This document shows positions 1 through 8,886 of a DNA stretch of 64,000 nucleotides, piece by piece. The stretch is from Taudactylus pleione. Lineage: Eukaryota; Chordata; Amphibia; Anura; Myobatrachidae. The notes under the pieces are model-generated. The model was not told the DNA's origin. It saw only the letters and a program-made list of their open reading frames with translations, and did no database searches. Both the position numbers and the translations under genes were made by a program. The number at the start of each line of letters is the position of its first letter. Position 1 is the first letter of the stretch. The stretch lies in NCBI GenBank assembly GCA_031769625.1, contig JAUIMM010002560.1, forward strand, positions 434,001 through 498,000, in the 5' to 3' direction.

Positions 1-1312
1 ACATCACATTTGTGGGTCTTGGTCTTCAACACATCCAGTGAAATTTTGAGCTGTCTGTGTTTACTACAAGAGGAGATATCACAAAGTATGCGCTTTTGTT
101 GTTTTCATTGCTTTCAATGCATTTTTGCCTAAAACGTGCATTTGCTGTTTTCTCTTAAACGCAACATGGGAGAAAAACCATTTCACATCACATTTGTGGG
201 TCTTGGTCTTCAACACATCCAGTGAAAATTTGAGCAGTCTGTGTTTGCTACAAGAGGAGATAACACAAAGTATGCGCTTTTGTTGTTTCCATTGCTTTCA
301 AAGCATTTTGGCCTAAAACGTGCATTTGCTGTTTTCTCTTAAACGCAACATGGGAGAAAAACCATTTCACATCACATTTGTGGGTCTTGGTCTTCAACAC
401 ATCCAGTGAAATTTTGAGCTGTCTGTGTTTACTACAAGAGGAGATAACACAAAGTATGCGCTTTTGTTGTTTCCATTGCTTTCAATGCATTTTGGCCTAA
501 AACGAGCAATTGCTGTTTTCTCTTAAACGCAACACGGGGGAAAAACCATTTCACATCACATTTGTGTGTCTTGGTCTTCAACACATCCAGTGAAATTTTG
601 AGCTGTCTGTGTTTGCTACAAGAGGAGATATCACAAAGTATGCGCTTTTGTTGTTTTCATTGCTTTCAATGCATTTTGGCCTAAAACTAGCATTTGCTGT
701 TTTCTCTTAAACGCAACATGGGAGAAAAACCATTTCACATCACATTTGTGGGTCTTGGTCTTCAACACATCCAGTGAAATTTTGAGCTGTCTGTGTTTGC
801 TACAAGAGGAGATATCACAAAGTATGCGCTTTTGTTATTTCCATTGCTTTCAAAGCATTTTGGCCTAAAACTTGCATTTGCTGTTTTCTCTTAAACGCAA
901 CATGGGAAAAAAACCATTTCACATCATATTTGTGGGTCTTGGTCTTCAACACATCCAGTGAAATTTTGAGCTGTCTGTGTTTGCTTCAAGAGGAGATATC
1001 ACAAAGTATGCGCTTTTGTTGTTTCCATTGCTTTCAATGCATTTTGGCCTGAAACGAGCAATTGCTGTTTTCTCTTAAACGCAACAAGGGGGAAAAACCA
1101 TTTCACATCACATTTGTGGGTCTTTGTCTTCAACACATCCAGTGAAATTTTGAGTTGTCTGTGTTTGCTACAAGAGGAGATATCACAAAGTATGCGCTTT
1201 TGTTGTTTTCATTGCTTTCAATGCATTTTGGCCTAAAACTAGCATTTGCTGTTTTCTCTTAAACGCAACATTGGAGAAAAACCATTTCACATCACATTTG
1301 TGGGTCTTGGTC
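1..1312. repeat. 184-bp satellite array, segment A (about 7 monomers)
   Basis: Tandem monomers of 184 bp: the same phase (acatcacattt) recurs at 1, 185 and 369. The variant order of the seven monomers (for example TTACTACAAG, then GAAAATTTG, then GAGCAATTGC with CACGGGGG, ending in the rare ACATTGGAG form at about 1268) matches the seven monomers just left of the second LINE (18060-19371). The segment is therefore the left flank of a large duplication. Short open frames of about 60 codons occur once per monomer and shift frame each unit because 184 is not a multiple of 3, so they are not genes. Confidence 0.97.
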
Positions 1313-1837
1313 AATTCTCTTTAATGGAAAAAAATGCAACAAGCATAACCCTTTTACATACAAAATAGTAAAAAACTTTTAAAAGCAGTTCTGAACAAAT
1401 GTATATACAGAACACGATAAAAGAATCCATTCTTAACTTAGAAGGATCAGGCTTAACACGCCTTAACAAATAAACCATCTTTGGTACAAAGTAAATACAT
1501 AAATAACTAACCCCCCCTTAAGAAAAAAAAAGAGAAGGCCTACACCTGAGGCCTAACGCTGTAACATGTAGGACAAGCACTCATACCACCAAAAACAGGA
1601 CAATATATAACTAACCCATCACCAACATTACACCTTACTAAACCTAACCTATCCCATCACCCATTTAAAACTAAACTACCAACACTAACTCCATTTAACA
1701 AAGAGAAAGTAAGAGCTTTTAGATACACGCAAACCATTCCTTAAAAAAACATGACCAAAATACTACCAAGCTGAAGGGGTGCAAAAGAACAGAAAAGCCT
1801 TTTAGAATGAAAACAGAAAGAGATTGCCCACCACCTA
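1313..1837 (-). other. 3' UTR of LINE copy 1
   Basis: About 525 bp AT-rich non-coding sequence between the ORF2 stop and the satellite. It ends directly at the target with no poly(A) or microsatellite tail, as in many site-specific non-LTR elements that recognise their own 3' UTR. Part of it (around 1680-1750) is recognisably similar to the 3' UTR of copy 3. Compared with copy 2 it has one 3-bp indel (AGAGCTT here, AGAGGAGCTT there, near 1712) and one T/C difference near 1503. Confidence 0.85.
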
Positions 1838-4800
1838 TCAAGGGGGCTTCAGGTGCCTCCACCTTCTAGACCACCCGGTAGCATCCAATCTCTCCCTGTC
1901 CATATCCATCAACCTCTTCACCTCGTGTAGAATACTGCCCACCACCTCTGCACAGGGAAGGACTTTTTGTCTCAATGGAAGTAAGCACCGTGCATTCCAT
2001 AAGTTGTACCTAACCGCTAGACTAACTATAAAAATCGTGGTCAAATTAAACCTTCCATACCCTTTGAAGGCACCGTAAACCCACTCAGGGTAACTAAGCC
2101 CCGAAAGGCACGGGATGCGTAAGGCCCTTGAGACTGACTTACACACCTCTATAGTGAAGGGACATCTCAAGAGGAAGTGGTCCATGGTCTCCTCCTCCCC
2201 TAGACAATCCTCGCGTGGACAATCACGGTCATCAGCACTTCTACTCTTGATATTTCCCCTCACATAGAGCCTCCCTTGAAAGGAAAGCCAAGCAATGTCC
2301 CTAAACTTCAAAGGGACTCTCTCCGACAACAACAAAGAGATCCCATTTGAGCAGACTATGCCCGGGCAGTCCCTCAGTGACAGCGGAGCATAAAAGTGAG
2401 AGCGCAAAATGCTTCTCCCCAACTGCTTCCTGGAGAAGGTTTTGACATCTCGCACCTCCAGCCCCCAACGCCTTGTCACCTTCAAGCACAATATGACATA
2501 GATCGGAAGGTACCCACTTCTGACTCTGAGAGTTCTGACACGGCCTCCATCTACCCACAGATCAAGAAAGGGAAGCACCCAGGCTCTAAAACTCTCTACC
2601 CATTGAGGGGGAGTCTCTGAAAGCAGACTACCAAGATTGAGCTTCAAGAACGTTGTGGCAAAAAACACCACGGGGCTGACCATGTCAAGCCCGCCCTCTT
2701 CCCTCAACCTGTAGGTTATACCCCTCTTGACGATGTTCATCCCGTTCCCCCACAAAAGAAGAAAGAACAAGGAGTTTATCCTGGTCCATAAAGATTGCGG
2801 CAGAAAACATACGTAACTGACATACAAGAAAACTGGAATCAGGTAAGTCTTGATCAAGTGAACCCTTTCCCTGAAAGAAAGCTTCCACCTTCTCCAAGCC
2901 CGCACCTTCTTGGCAGCATCTTCCAACCTCCTCTCCCAGTTTTGAGTGGCATAGTCACCACGGCCAAATCTAATGCCTAAGATCTTAATTTCAGGACTGG
3001 CCCGGGGAAGGCTGTCCGGAAGGTCAAACTCATCACCTTCCTCCCCCATCCAGAAAGCTTCACACTTATCTTGGTTCACTCTAGAGCTCGAAGCTTCAGA
3101 GTACTCAGAGATAAGGTGTTCCACTTCACATGCCTCTGCCACGGATGACAGGACAACTGTGACATCATCTGCATAGGCCACCACCCTCAGAGGAGTCTCC
3201 GGGCCCAGCTGCACCCCTCCCACAGTGCCACAATCAATCCTCCTTATGAAAGGATCAATTGCGAACACATATAGAAGAGGGCTCAGGGGGCATCCCTGAC
3301 GGACACCGGAGTCAACCCTAAAGGCAGGGCCTACCCAACCATTGACAAGTGGGAAACTCTTGGCCTGATTATATAACACTCGAAGCCAATCAATAACCCT
3401 TGCTGGAAGACCATACCTTTCCAGTACAGCCCACAGGTACTTATGGCTCACCCGATCAAAGGCCTTGGACTGATCCAATGCCAGTAAGTACTTGCCCCAC
3501 TTTTCAGCACGGCATCGTTCCATGGCCTCCCGGACACCAAGGACAGCACTAAATGTGCTTCGGCCCTTCACAGTACAATGCTGAGATGGAGACAGTACCA
3601 GCCCGGAAATTTCCATCAGCCTATTGAAGAATATTTTCGCCAGAATCTTCCTGTCCGTATTAAGAAGGGCGATGGGGCGCCAGTTTTCAATACAGGATGG
3701 AACCTTTCCTTTGGACAGTAATATGAGGGCGGAGGACCTCATGGAGGGAGGGAGTGACCCCTCACCCAGGCACTCATTATACACCTCCATAAGACGGGGA
3801 GCCAAGATGTCAACAAAGGCTTTATAAAACTCAGATGTCAAACCATCTGGTCCTGGGGACTTCTTGATGGACAAACCACCAATTGCTTTCTTGACTTCCT
3901 CCACCGTCACATCACCACCCAAGGAGTCAAAAGAGGCATCAAGTTCTTTGAGCCCCGGTGTTTCCCTCAGGAATGTCTCCATCCTCTCTCTGATGAGCGG
4001 CTGCTCAGACAGAAGGTTGGAATAGTAGGACCCGATGACTCCCAAGATACCCTCCCTATCCTCACAGAGAGTACCCTGGTCATCATACAGGCCTCTGACC
4101 TCCCTCAAATCAACTGACCTCCTGCAACTCTGGTAAGGATCAGGTGAGTGGTATTTACCATAATCCCTCTCCAGAATCAAAGAGGCCAGACGATTATACT
4201 GAAATTCCCTCAGCTGAGCCTTCACCCGGGAGATTTCCCCACCATCTCCACGCTCAGAGATTAAGAAATCCAATTTCCTCCTCAATCTGTGAATGATGCA
4301 CCTTTTTCTCAAGTTTCTCCGGGCTACCAGCCTCTGAAAGAACACCCGAGTCCTCTTTTTACATACCTCCCACCACTCAGATCTACTCCAACCAGCCTCC
4401 AGAAGTGTCTCCTGTAGTTGAAAGAAGTCTCTGAAGGACTGACTGACCCTTTCCTCCCTTAGGAGTTCAGAATTCAAGCGCCAAAGGCCCCGTCCTTTCT
4501 GAGGGGTTTTCGAAGCATTCAAAGTCACACTCAGAAAAACGTGATCGGAGAATTCTACTGGCTTCACCTCTGGAGGCAAAGTTTTTGAAGACTCCTTAAC
4601 AAAAAACCTATCTATTCTAGATCTACGACTACCACAATAATAAGTGTAACCCGTGAGGTCTGGATAATGGCGAATGTGCACATCAACCAGACCAGCCTCT
4701 CTTATCATACTCACTAAAAAATTTGCATCATAGCTCAGGGTTGTCCTTGTGCCTCCCCTGTCTTTAGGCCTAACGACGGTGTTGAAGTCGCCGCCAAAGA

Positions 4801-5215
4801 CAATCTGCTGAGCTGTAAAAAGAAATGGTTTTATCAACCCAAAAAGGCATTTCCTATCCCAGGCCGATTGTGGTCCATAGACATTAATCAGCCTCAAGTC
4901 GTGCCCTCTTAGGTTAACATCCAAAATCATGCATCTACCTACCTGCAGCTCTATAATTCGGTGTATGGTTACCATGCCGGTAAAAAGCACCGCCACCCCA
5001 CCGTATGGCTCGGCCGCAAGAGACCAGAAAGACTGACCACGTCTCCACTGGGCTTTCGCCCTATGGAGAGTGGACAAGTCTCCCACCCGGGTCTCCTGCA
5101 AAAACAAAAAATCAACATCAACCGTGTCAAAAAAATCAAAGGCCATGTAACGAGCACGATCGGAAAGAACGGAAGCCACATTAATGGTGGCACATCGTAT
5201 GGGATGGAGAGCCAT
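1838..5215 (-). CDS. ORF2: APE endonuclease and reverse transcriptase (1125 aa)
   Basis: This is the replication polyprotein: it nicks the chromosomal target and copies the element RNA from the nick. The N-terminal endonuclease (about residues 1-230) carries the expected catalytic set: N12, E41 (LQETR), Y113 (NVYGP), D143/N145 (GGDFN), D202 (RIDRF) and S223-D224-H225. The reverse transcriptase spans about 460-740, with SPGPDGL, NWRPIALLN, catalytic D581 (LDQSKAFD), GVRQGCPLSPLLY and YADD at 681-684. A C-terminal CX4C-X8-HX4C finger (CPREDC to HFLLRC) follows the RT. No RNase H is seen. The start is the first ATG after an in-frame TGA, with A at -3 and G at +4. It lies 30 bp after the ORF1 stop in the same frame. 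Tx1 ORF2 is of similar size. The protein appears identical in copy 2. Confidence 0.95.
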   Translation of the reverse strand: MALHPIRCATINVASVLSDRARYMAFDFFDTVDVDFLFLQETRVGDLSTLHRAKAQWRRGQSFWSLAAEPYGGVAVLFTGMVTIHRIIELQVGRCMILDVNLRGHDLRLINVYGPQSAWDRKCLFGLIKPFLFTAQQIVFGGDFNTVVRPKDRGGTRTTLSYDANFLVSMIREAGLVDVHIRHYPDLTGYTYYCGSRRSRIDRFFVKESSKTLPPEVKPVEFSDHVFLSVTLNASKTPQKGRGLWRLNSELLREERVSQSFRDFFQLQETLLEAGWSRSEWWEVCKKRTRVFFQRLVARRNLRKRCIIHRLRRKLDFLISERGDGGEISRVKAQLREFQYNRLASLILERDYGKYHSPDPYQSCRRSVDLREVRGLYDDQGTLCEDREGILGVIGSYYSNLLSEQPLIRERMETFLRETPGLKELDASFDSLGGDVTVEEVKKAIGGLSIKKSPGPDGLTSEFYKAFVDILAPRLMEVYNECLGEGSLPPSMRSSALILLSKGKVPSCIENWRPIALLNTDRKILAKIFFNRLMEISGLVLSPSQHCTVKGRSTFSAVLGVREAMERCRAEKWGKYLLALDQSKAFDRVSHKYLWAVLERYGLPARVIDWLRVLYNQAKSFPLVNGWVGPAFRVDSGVRQGCPLSPLLYVFAIDPFIRRIDCGTVGGVQLGPETPLRVVAYADDVTVVLSSVAEACEVEHLISEYSEASSSRVNQDKCEAFWMGEEGDEFDLPDSLPRASPEIKILGIRFGRGDYATQNWERRLEDAAKKVRAWRRWKLSFRERVHLIKTYLIPVFLYVSYVCFLPQSLWTRINSLFFLLLWGNGMNIVKRGITYRLREEGGLDMVSPVVFFATTFLKLNLGSLLSETPPQWVESFRAWVLPFLDLWVDGGRVRTLRVRSGYLPIYVILCLKVTRRWGLEVRDVKTFSRKQLGRSILRSHFYAPLSLRDCPGIVCSNGISLLLSERVPLKFRDIAWLSFQGRLYVRGNIKSRSADDRDCPREDCLGEEETMDHFLLRCPFTIEVCKSVSRALRIPCLSGLSYPEWVYGAFKGYGRFNLTTIFIVSLAVRYNLWNARCLLPLRQKVLPCAEVVGSILHEVKRLMDMDRERLDATGWSRRWRHLKPP

Positions 5216-5245
5216 AGTTCAGAATTATAGAAGTAGGACTCCATC
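5216..5245 (-). other. ORF1-ORF2 spacer with extra in-frame stops
   Basis: The 30-bp gap between the ORF1 TAA (5248-5246) and the ORF2 ATG (5215). ORF1 and ORF2 share a reading frame, and the spacer adds further in-frame TAA and TGA codons, so readthrough would have to pass three stops. ORF2 translation therefore most plausibly relies on reinitiation or internal entry (inference). An out-of-frame ATG lies at 5244. Confidence 0.8.
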
Positions 5246-8200
5246 TTACTTTTTCTTTGTCTGCCGAACAGATTCCTCCCCAGAGGAACCTGTCCGCTTA
5301 CAGGATAACCCAAACGGGATATCCTCACCACACGGCAAGACAGCCTCAATCATATCACCCTCCACCACATTCGTACTGATAGGAGCCTCCGAGGCCATGG
5401 CCTCAACCTGTGGGTCACTGGACCCAGCCGCCCCACCAGTCCTCTCAGTCCCGTCCCCCACCACCTCACCCAACACCTTTTCAGGAGATGTACCCGGGTC
5501 CGGAGGCTTTGGGGCCGTCAAACCCCCTAACATGGTTTCAGGAGGGGCCTTCTCGGGAACCTCCTGAGAACAAGCACCCCCAGGCCCTGGCTCTGGGGTT
5601 TCATCCACCACAGACACTTCACCTGAAAACCCCACACCCTGCCCCTCTACCAACTTTCCCCCTGCCACCACTACTCTATCCCCCAACCTCGTTCCCGCCG
5701 GATCCCATTCTGGACCTTCACTAGTGGACTCTGTAGTCAGGTTCCTAGTCTTCCTCAGAACCTTGCCTCCACCGGCCCCTTCCTGTCTAGATTCCCTAGG
5801 CTTAGCCCCTTCTGCAGCCTCCCCAAAGGTAGACTTTCTACCAACCTTTTTCCTCGTGGCCTTATCAGGGACAAACACTAAATTTTTACCTCCATCCATC
5901 ACTATTTCACCCTCCTCCTCCTTATCATCTTCTTCATCTGAAGTAGAAAACTTAAACCTGTTTGACAATACCAGGTCGCCATCACTTTGCTTGTTTTTCT
6001 TCCTTCTCCTCCTTTTCCTCTGCTCAACTAGCGTGAATGGAGCCACCACTCTGCTCGGGCCTAATTTGCTGACCTCATTAGATGCCTGACCACCTACCGC
6101 AGGGCTATTCACAGGTCTAACCGGCTCCTGCTCCACCTCCAACTCACTCTCACTCCTCCCGCCATTCCTTTCTACCGCTGTCTCAAATCCAGCATCCTCC
6201 CCACTCACTTGCCCAGTCACCAGCTCTTCACCTACTGCCTCCTCTGACTCAACTCTCATCTGCACACCTACCCCCACCCCTGCATTGTGGGAGGCTGATG
6301 GGCAACGGCTGTATGGGTGGCCAACCATCCCGCACAGATTACACCTCACCCTATTGCATTCTTTAGAGCTATGCCCCGACTCGCTACATAGTGCACACTT
6401 CACAACTGAACAGTCGTTCGAGAAGTGCCGAAAACTTCCGCATTTGTGGCAGACTCGGGGCTGACCGGGATAGAACACCTGGATTCTATCCCGGCCAATG
6501 AAAGCAGCAGAAGGAATATGCCTTGTTTCTATTCCTACCTGCTGCAGTCGAACAAATGCTGCATAGGCCCCCCCCCATACTCCCTTCGTATGGTCAAATT
6601 TTTCTAGACCAGAGGACAATATCAGACAGTGCCTTGAGAGCCAGAACAATATGTCCGCCTCTGGCAAGGATTCATTACGTACCAGAATCGTAATCTTCAC
6701 ACGATCCTGGCGTGACACCATCAGTGACTTAAATTTACAAAATGGGTGCTCTTTTTTCTTGCTTTCCCATTTTGTACTAAACGCCTGCAGCCCTCTTAAT
6801 GTCATAAAGCTTACGTCATAGTCCGGGGTCCTCACCGGGTGAATGCAGGCGAACAAATCACCCGGCGAAAACCCCAGAGAAAATATCATCTCTAAAAAAG
6901 TAGCCTTACTCGGAGGCTCACCTTCTCCTATCCATTTTAATTGGACCACATTCCTTCTTTTAATTGCGGCCCCACCACCACCACTAAACACTGGAACCAC
7001 AGGTGTCCTGCCCGACACCACATTTGCATATGATGTCGGACCCGGCCTGACCTGCTCCTGGGCCCCAGGAACACCAATACCTGGAGCAGAAGGCACTTGC
7101 CCTACAGCCACACCATTACTCATAACTGAACCACCTTCGCCAGCACCTGACCCTGTCCTCCTGGCCTGATCTGACATAATCAAATCCACAGCGGCCATGG
7201 ACCTTGCAGGAACATTGATACCCCCAAATATAGTGTCCACCAAGGTTAAACGCTCCCCACTTAGAACAGATCTGTCCACACTGGGTAGTCCTTGTGCCAA
7301 GCTCGACACCTTCCCTGGGCCAGAAACAGCCTTGTCACCCAGTCTTTTAGCACTTCGGTCTCGACATTCTGCCTCCTCAGCAGCCGCCACCATCAGAGAC
7401 TCCGAACTATTCTCCACCTCTTTACCTGTGGAAACTGGACCGCTCGCAGGGCTTTTAACTTTACTGCGGACCACATCAAGATGGCTGCCGCTACATTTGA
7501 CAGACACCGACAGTTTACAGCTTTTCCCACCGGCCTGCTCTCCAACAAGATGGCCTCCGCCAGATGACAGCTCATCACACTCCTGCACCCCTTTGGCCAG
7601 ATCTCCCATCGCATCCACGGGAACAGAGCCGGAGCCCATCACCGCAGGTATGTGGGATAGATCAGCCTCCGTGCGCTCCCCGCCGGCCCGCGCCGGCCCT
7701 ACCTCCGCAACCTTCGGGTCCAGGACCTGGGCAGATTGACCGCCGGGATCCGTGACAGCTGTCACAGCAGCGGCGTCAGCGGCTGCCATGGTTACCGTCA
7801 CGCCCCCGGCTCCGTCAGTGCCCGTCACCGTCCCCAGGAGAGACGCCTCCCCCTGCCTATTGGACGCAGCCACCGTTACCATCAGCCCTAATCCTCTGGC
7901 CGCCTCCCCGCCGGGCGCCGTCATGGGACCCGCTAGCAAATCAGCGCTGCCCTCCGTCTCCATAACGCCGCCGCTAGCATCCACGATGTACGGACTGGGC
8001 GCCGCCATCTTGCCTCCCGCGATCTCAGCATCTCCGTCCTCAGCCGCTGCTGCCGCACACCCGCTGCCCGCATCCTTTACATCTTCCGGACACGATGGGA
8101 CTACAGCCACACCAACGGGGTTCTCTAAGGCCACACCAACGGGGTTCCCTACGGCCACACCACCGGGAGTTCCTACGGCCACGCCACCGGGAGGACATAC

Positions 8201-8794
8201 AGCCACACCAGCTGAAAAAGGTAGGGAAGCCTTCTCAGCCTCTTTTAATGATATTATCCTGGCTCTTATTCTCTGCACTTTTTCTTCCAGCTCCACCATT
8301 TCCTTTTTAAGCATGGATTTTTGCCAAGTGGGGCAGGAATTTCTTTTGACCCGTTTTGCAGAGATCCATGCCTGTGCCCTCCTAGACTCTCTCCTTAGTT
8401 CAGCCATATCCAGGCCGGCAAACTCGTCCTCAGACTCCACAGCCTCACCGCCATCTTCATCATCAGTAAAGTCTGACGACTGCTCCGACTCATCGCCAGA
8501 CATCCCCTCCATCAGGTCCTGGGCGTCCGGGCAGAGAAGCCCCTCCTCACCCTCCGGGCTGGTAAGCACCACCGCGCTCCCCTGAGTAACCCCACTCAGG
8601 GGACCAGATCCCGAGGGTTTGGGGCCCTCTCCAGGTTCCTCCACCTGGATAGCCCAGCTGGGCTCACTGCCGACCTCGCTGGGGGTGAGCTGGGTAAGCA
8701 GCACCACAGCTCGCTTTAGGCCTAACTCATCAGGCCCTCCACCAGGCAAAGAAGCCTGGGGGCCACCTCCAACATCCTCCGGAGAGGACTCCAT
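5246..8794 (-). CDS. ORF1: gag-like RNA-binding protein with three CCHC knuckles (1182 aa)
   Basis: Probable nucleic-acid-binding partner that forms the RNP with the element RNA. Three zinc knuckles of the CX2CX4HX4C type occur in tandem 4 residues apart: CHKCGSFRHFSNDC, CALCSESGHSSKEC and CNLCGMVGHPYSRC, at about residues 782-831. The roughly 170 residues before them (RRNVVQLKW to YPGQPRV) are strongly conserved in copy 3 and resemble the domain before the knuckles of ZCCHC3-like proteins. Further N-terminal are an acidic segment, a Lys/Glu-rich helix with coiled-coil character (about 160-190), five GVAV octapeptide repeats and long Gly/Ala/Ser/Pro-rich low-complexity sequence. The C-terminal part has a basic KRRRRKKNK stretch and ends KKK. 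The open frame extends to a TTG at 8848, but I chose the ATG at 8794: it aligns with the first ATG of copy 3 and has a purine at -3 and G at +4. Confidence 0.92.
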   Translation of the reverse strand: MESSPEDVGGGPQASLPGGGPDELGLKRAVVLLTQLTPSEVGSEPSWAIQVEEPGEGPKPSGSGPLSGVTQGSAVVLTSPEGEEGLLCPDAQDLMEGMSGDESEQSSDFTDDEDGGEAVESEDEFAGLDMAELRRESRRAQAWISAKRVKRNSCPTWQKSMLKKEMVELEEKVQRIRARIISLKEAEKASLPFSAGVAVCPPGGVAVGTPGGVAVGNPVGVALENPVGVAVVPSCPEDVKDAGSGCAAAAAEDGDAEIAGGKMAAPSPYIVDASGGVMETEGSADLLAGPMTAPGGEAARGLGLMVTVAASNRQGEASLLGTVTGTDGAGGVTVTMAAADAAAVTAVTDPGGQSAQVLDPKVAEVGPARAGGERTEADLSHIPAVMGSGSVPVDAMGDLAKGVQECDELSSGGGHLVGEQAGGKSCKLSVSVKCSGSHLDVVRSKVKSPASGPVSTGKEVENSSESLMVAAAEEAECRDRSAKRLGDKAVSGPGKVSSLAQGLPSVDRSVLSGERLTLVDTIFGGINVPARSMAAVDLIMSDQARRTGSGAGEGGSVMSNGVAVGQVPSAPGIGVPGAQEQVRPGPTSYANVVSGRTPVVPVFSGGGGAAIKRRNVVQLKWIGEGEPPSKATFLEMIFSLGFSPGDLFACIHPVRTPDYDVSFMTLRGLQAFSTKWESKKKEHPFCKFKSLMVSRQDRVKITILVRNESLPEADILFWLSRHCLILSSGLEKFDHTKGVWGGAYAAFVRLQQVGIETRHIPSAAFIGRDRIQVFYPGQPRVCHKCGSFRHFSNDCSVVKCALCSESGHSSKECNRVRCNLCGMVGHPYSRCPSASHNAGVGVGVQMRVESEEAVGEELVTGQVSGEDAGFETAVERNGGRSESELEVEQEPVRPVNSPAVGGQASNEVSKLGPSRVVAPFTLVEQRKRRRRKKNKQSDGDLVLSNRFKFSTSDEEDDKEEEGEIVMDGGKNLVFVPDKATRKKVGRKSTFGEAAEGAKPRESRQEGAGGGKVLRKTRNLTTESTSEGPEWDPAGTRLGDRVVVAGGKLVEGQGVGFSGEVSVVDETPEPGPGGACSQEVPEKAPPETMLGGLTAPKPPDPGTSPEKVLGEVVGDGTERTGGAAGSSDPQVEAMASEAPISTNVVEGDMIEAVLPCGEDIPFGLSCKRTGSSGEESVRQTKKK
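8102..8212 (-). repeat. 24-bp minisatellite in ORF1 (GVAV octapeptides)
   Basis: About five imperfect 24-bp repeats encode GVAVxxPx octapeptides (GVAVCPPG, GVAVGTPG, GVAVGNPV, GVALENPV, GVAV). The repeats keep the frame. Copy 3 lacks them at the equivalent place, so this is a lineage-specific expansion in a low-complexity region. Confidence 0.8.
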
Positions 8795-8886
8795 CCCTCC
8801 AGGGGAGGGGAACGAAATAGAGTCCCTGGCTTCACAGATCTTCCACAAGGCCTAAGAGCAAAAAATACACGTCCTGCTCCTAGGGC
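8795..8886 (-). other. 5' UTR of LINE copy 1
   Basis: Only about 92 bp lie between the satellite junction and the ORF1 ATG. The element begins about GCCCTAGGAGC. The block GCTCTTAGGCCT at 8848-8859 (shown in element sense) is also present in the 5' UTR of copy 3. This shared block and a similar CCCCTAG-like start indicate that both elements are complete at the 5' end. Whether it holds a promoter cannot be told. Confidence 0.75.

Larger units (their letters stand above)
1313..8886 (-). mobile_element. Full-length Tx1-like non-LTR retrotransposon, copy 1
   Basis: A 7.57-kb element read on the minus strand, in the order 5' UTR, ORF1 (CCHC gag-like), ORF2 (APE endonuclease plus reverse transcriptase) and 3' UTR. 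There are no LTRs and no RNase H domain. The left flank ends TCTTGGTC at 1312 and the right flank resumes TTCAACAC at 8887, so the satellite monomer is interrupted with no target duplication longer than one base. The 3' end (left side) reads ATTAAAGAGAATT in element sense, without poly(A). Both ORFs are open. The Tx1-clade assignment rests on protein resemblance recalled from this family (ORF1 similar to ZCCHC3-like proteins, ORF2 with NWRPIALLN and YADD); another L1-superfamily branch is possible. Confidence 0.93.

Noticed and set aside
7752..8585. A 277-codon plus-strand frame opposite ORF1 (also at 25814-26647)
   Set aside because: Antisense shadow of the GC-rich ORF1, dominated by Ala/Ser/Pro/Thr low complexity. 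The minus-strand frame has recognisable zinc knuckles and conservation with copy 3.
5246..8848. ORF1 start at 8848 (TTG)
   Set aside because: A TTG start is not expected here. The ATG at 8794 aligns with the copy 3 ATG and has a suitable context.
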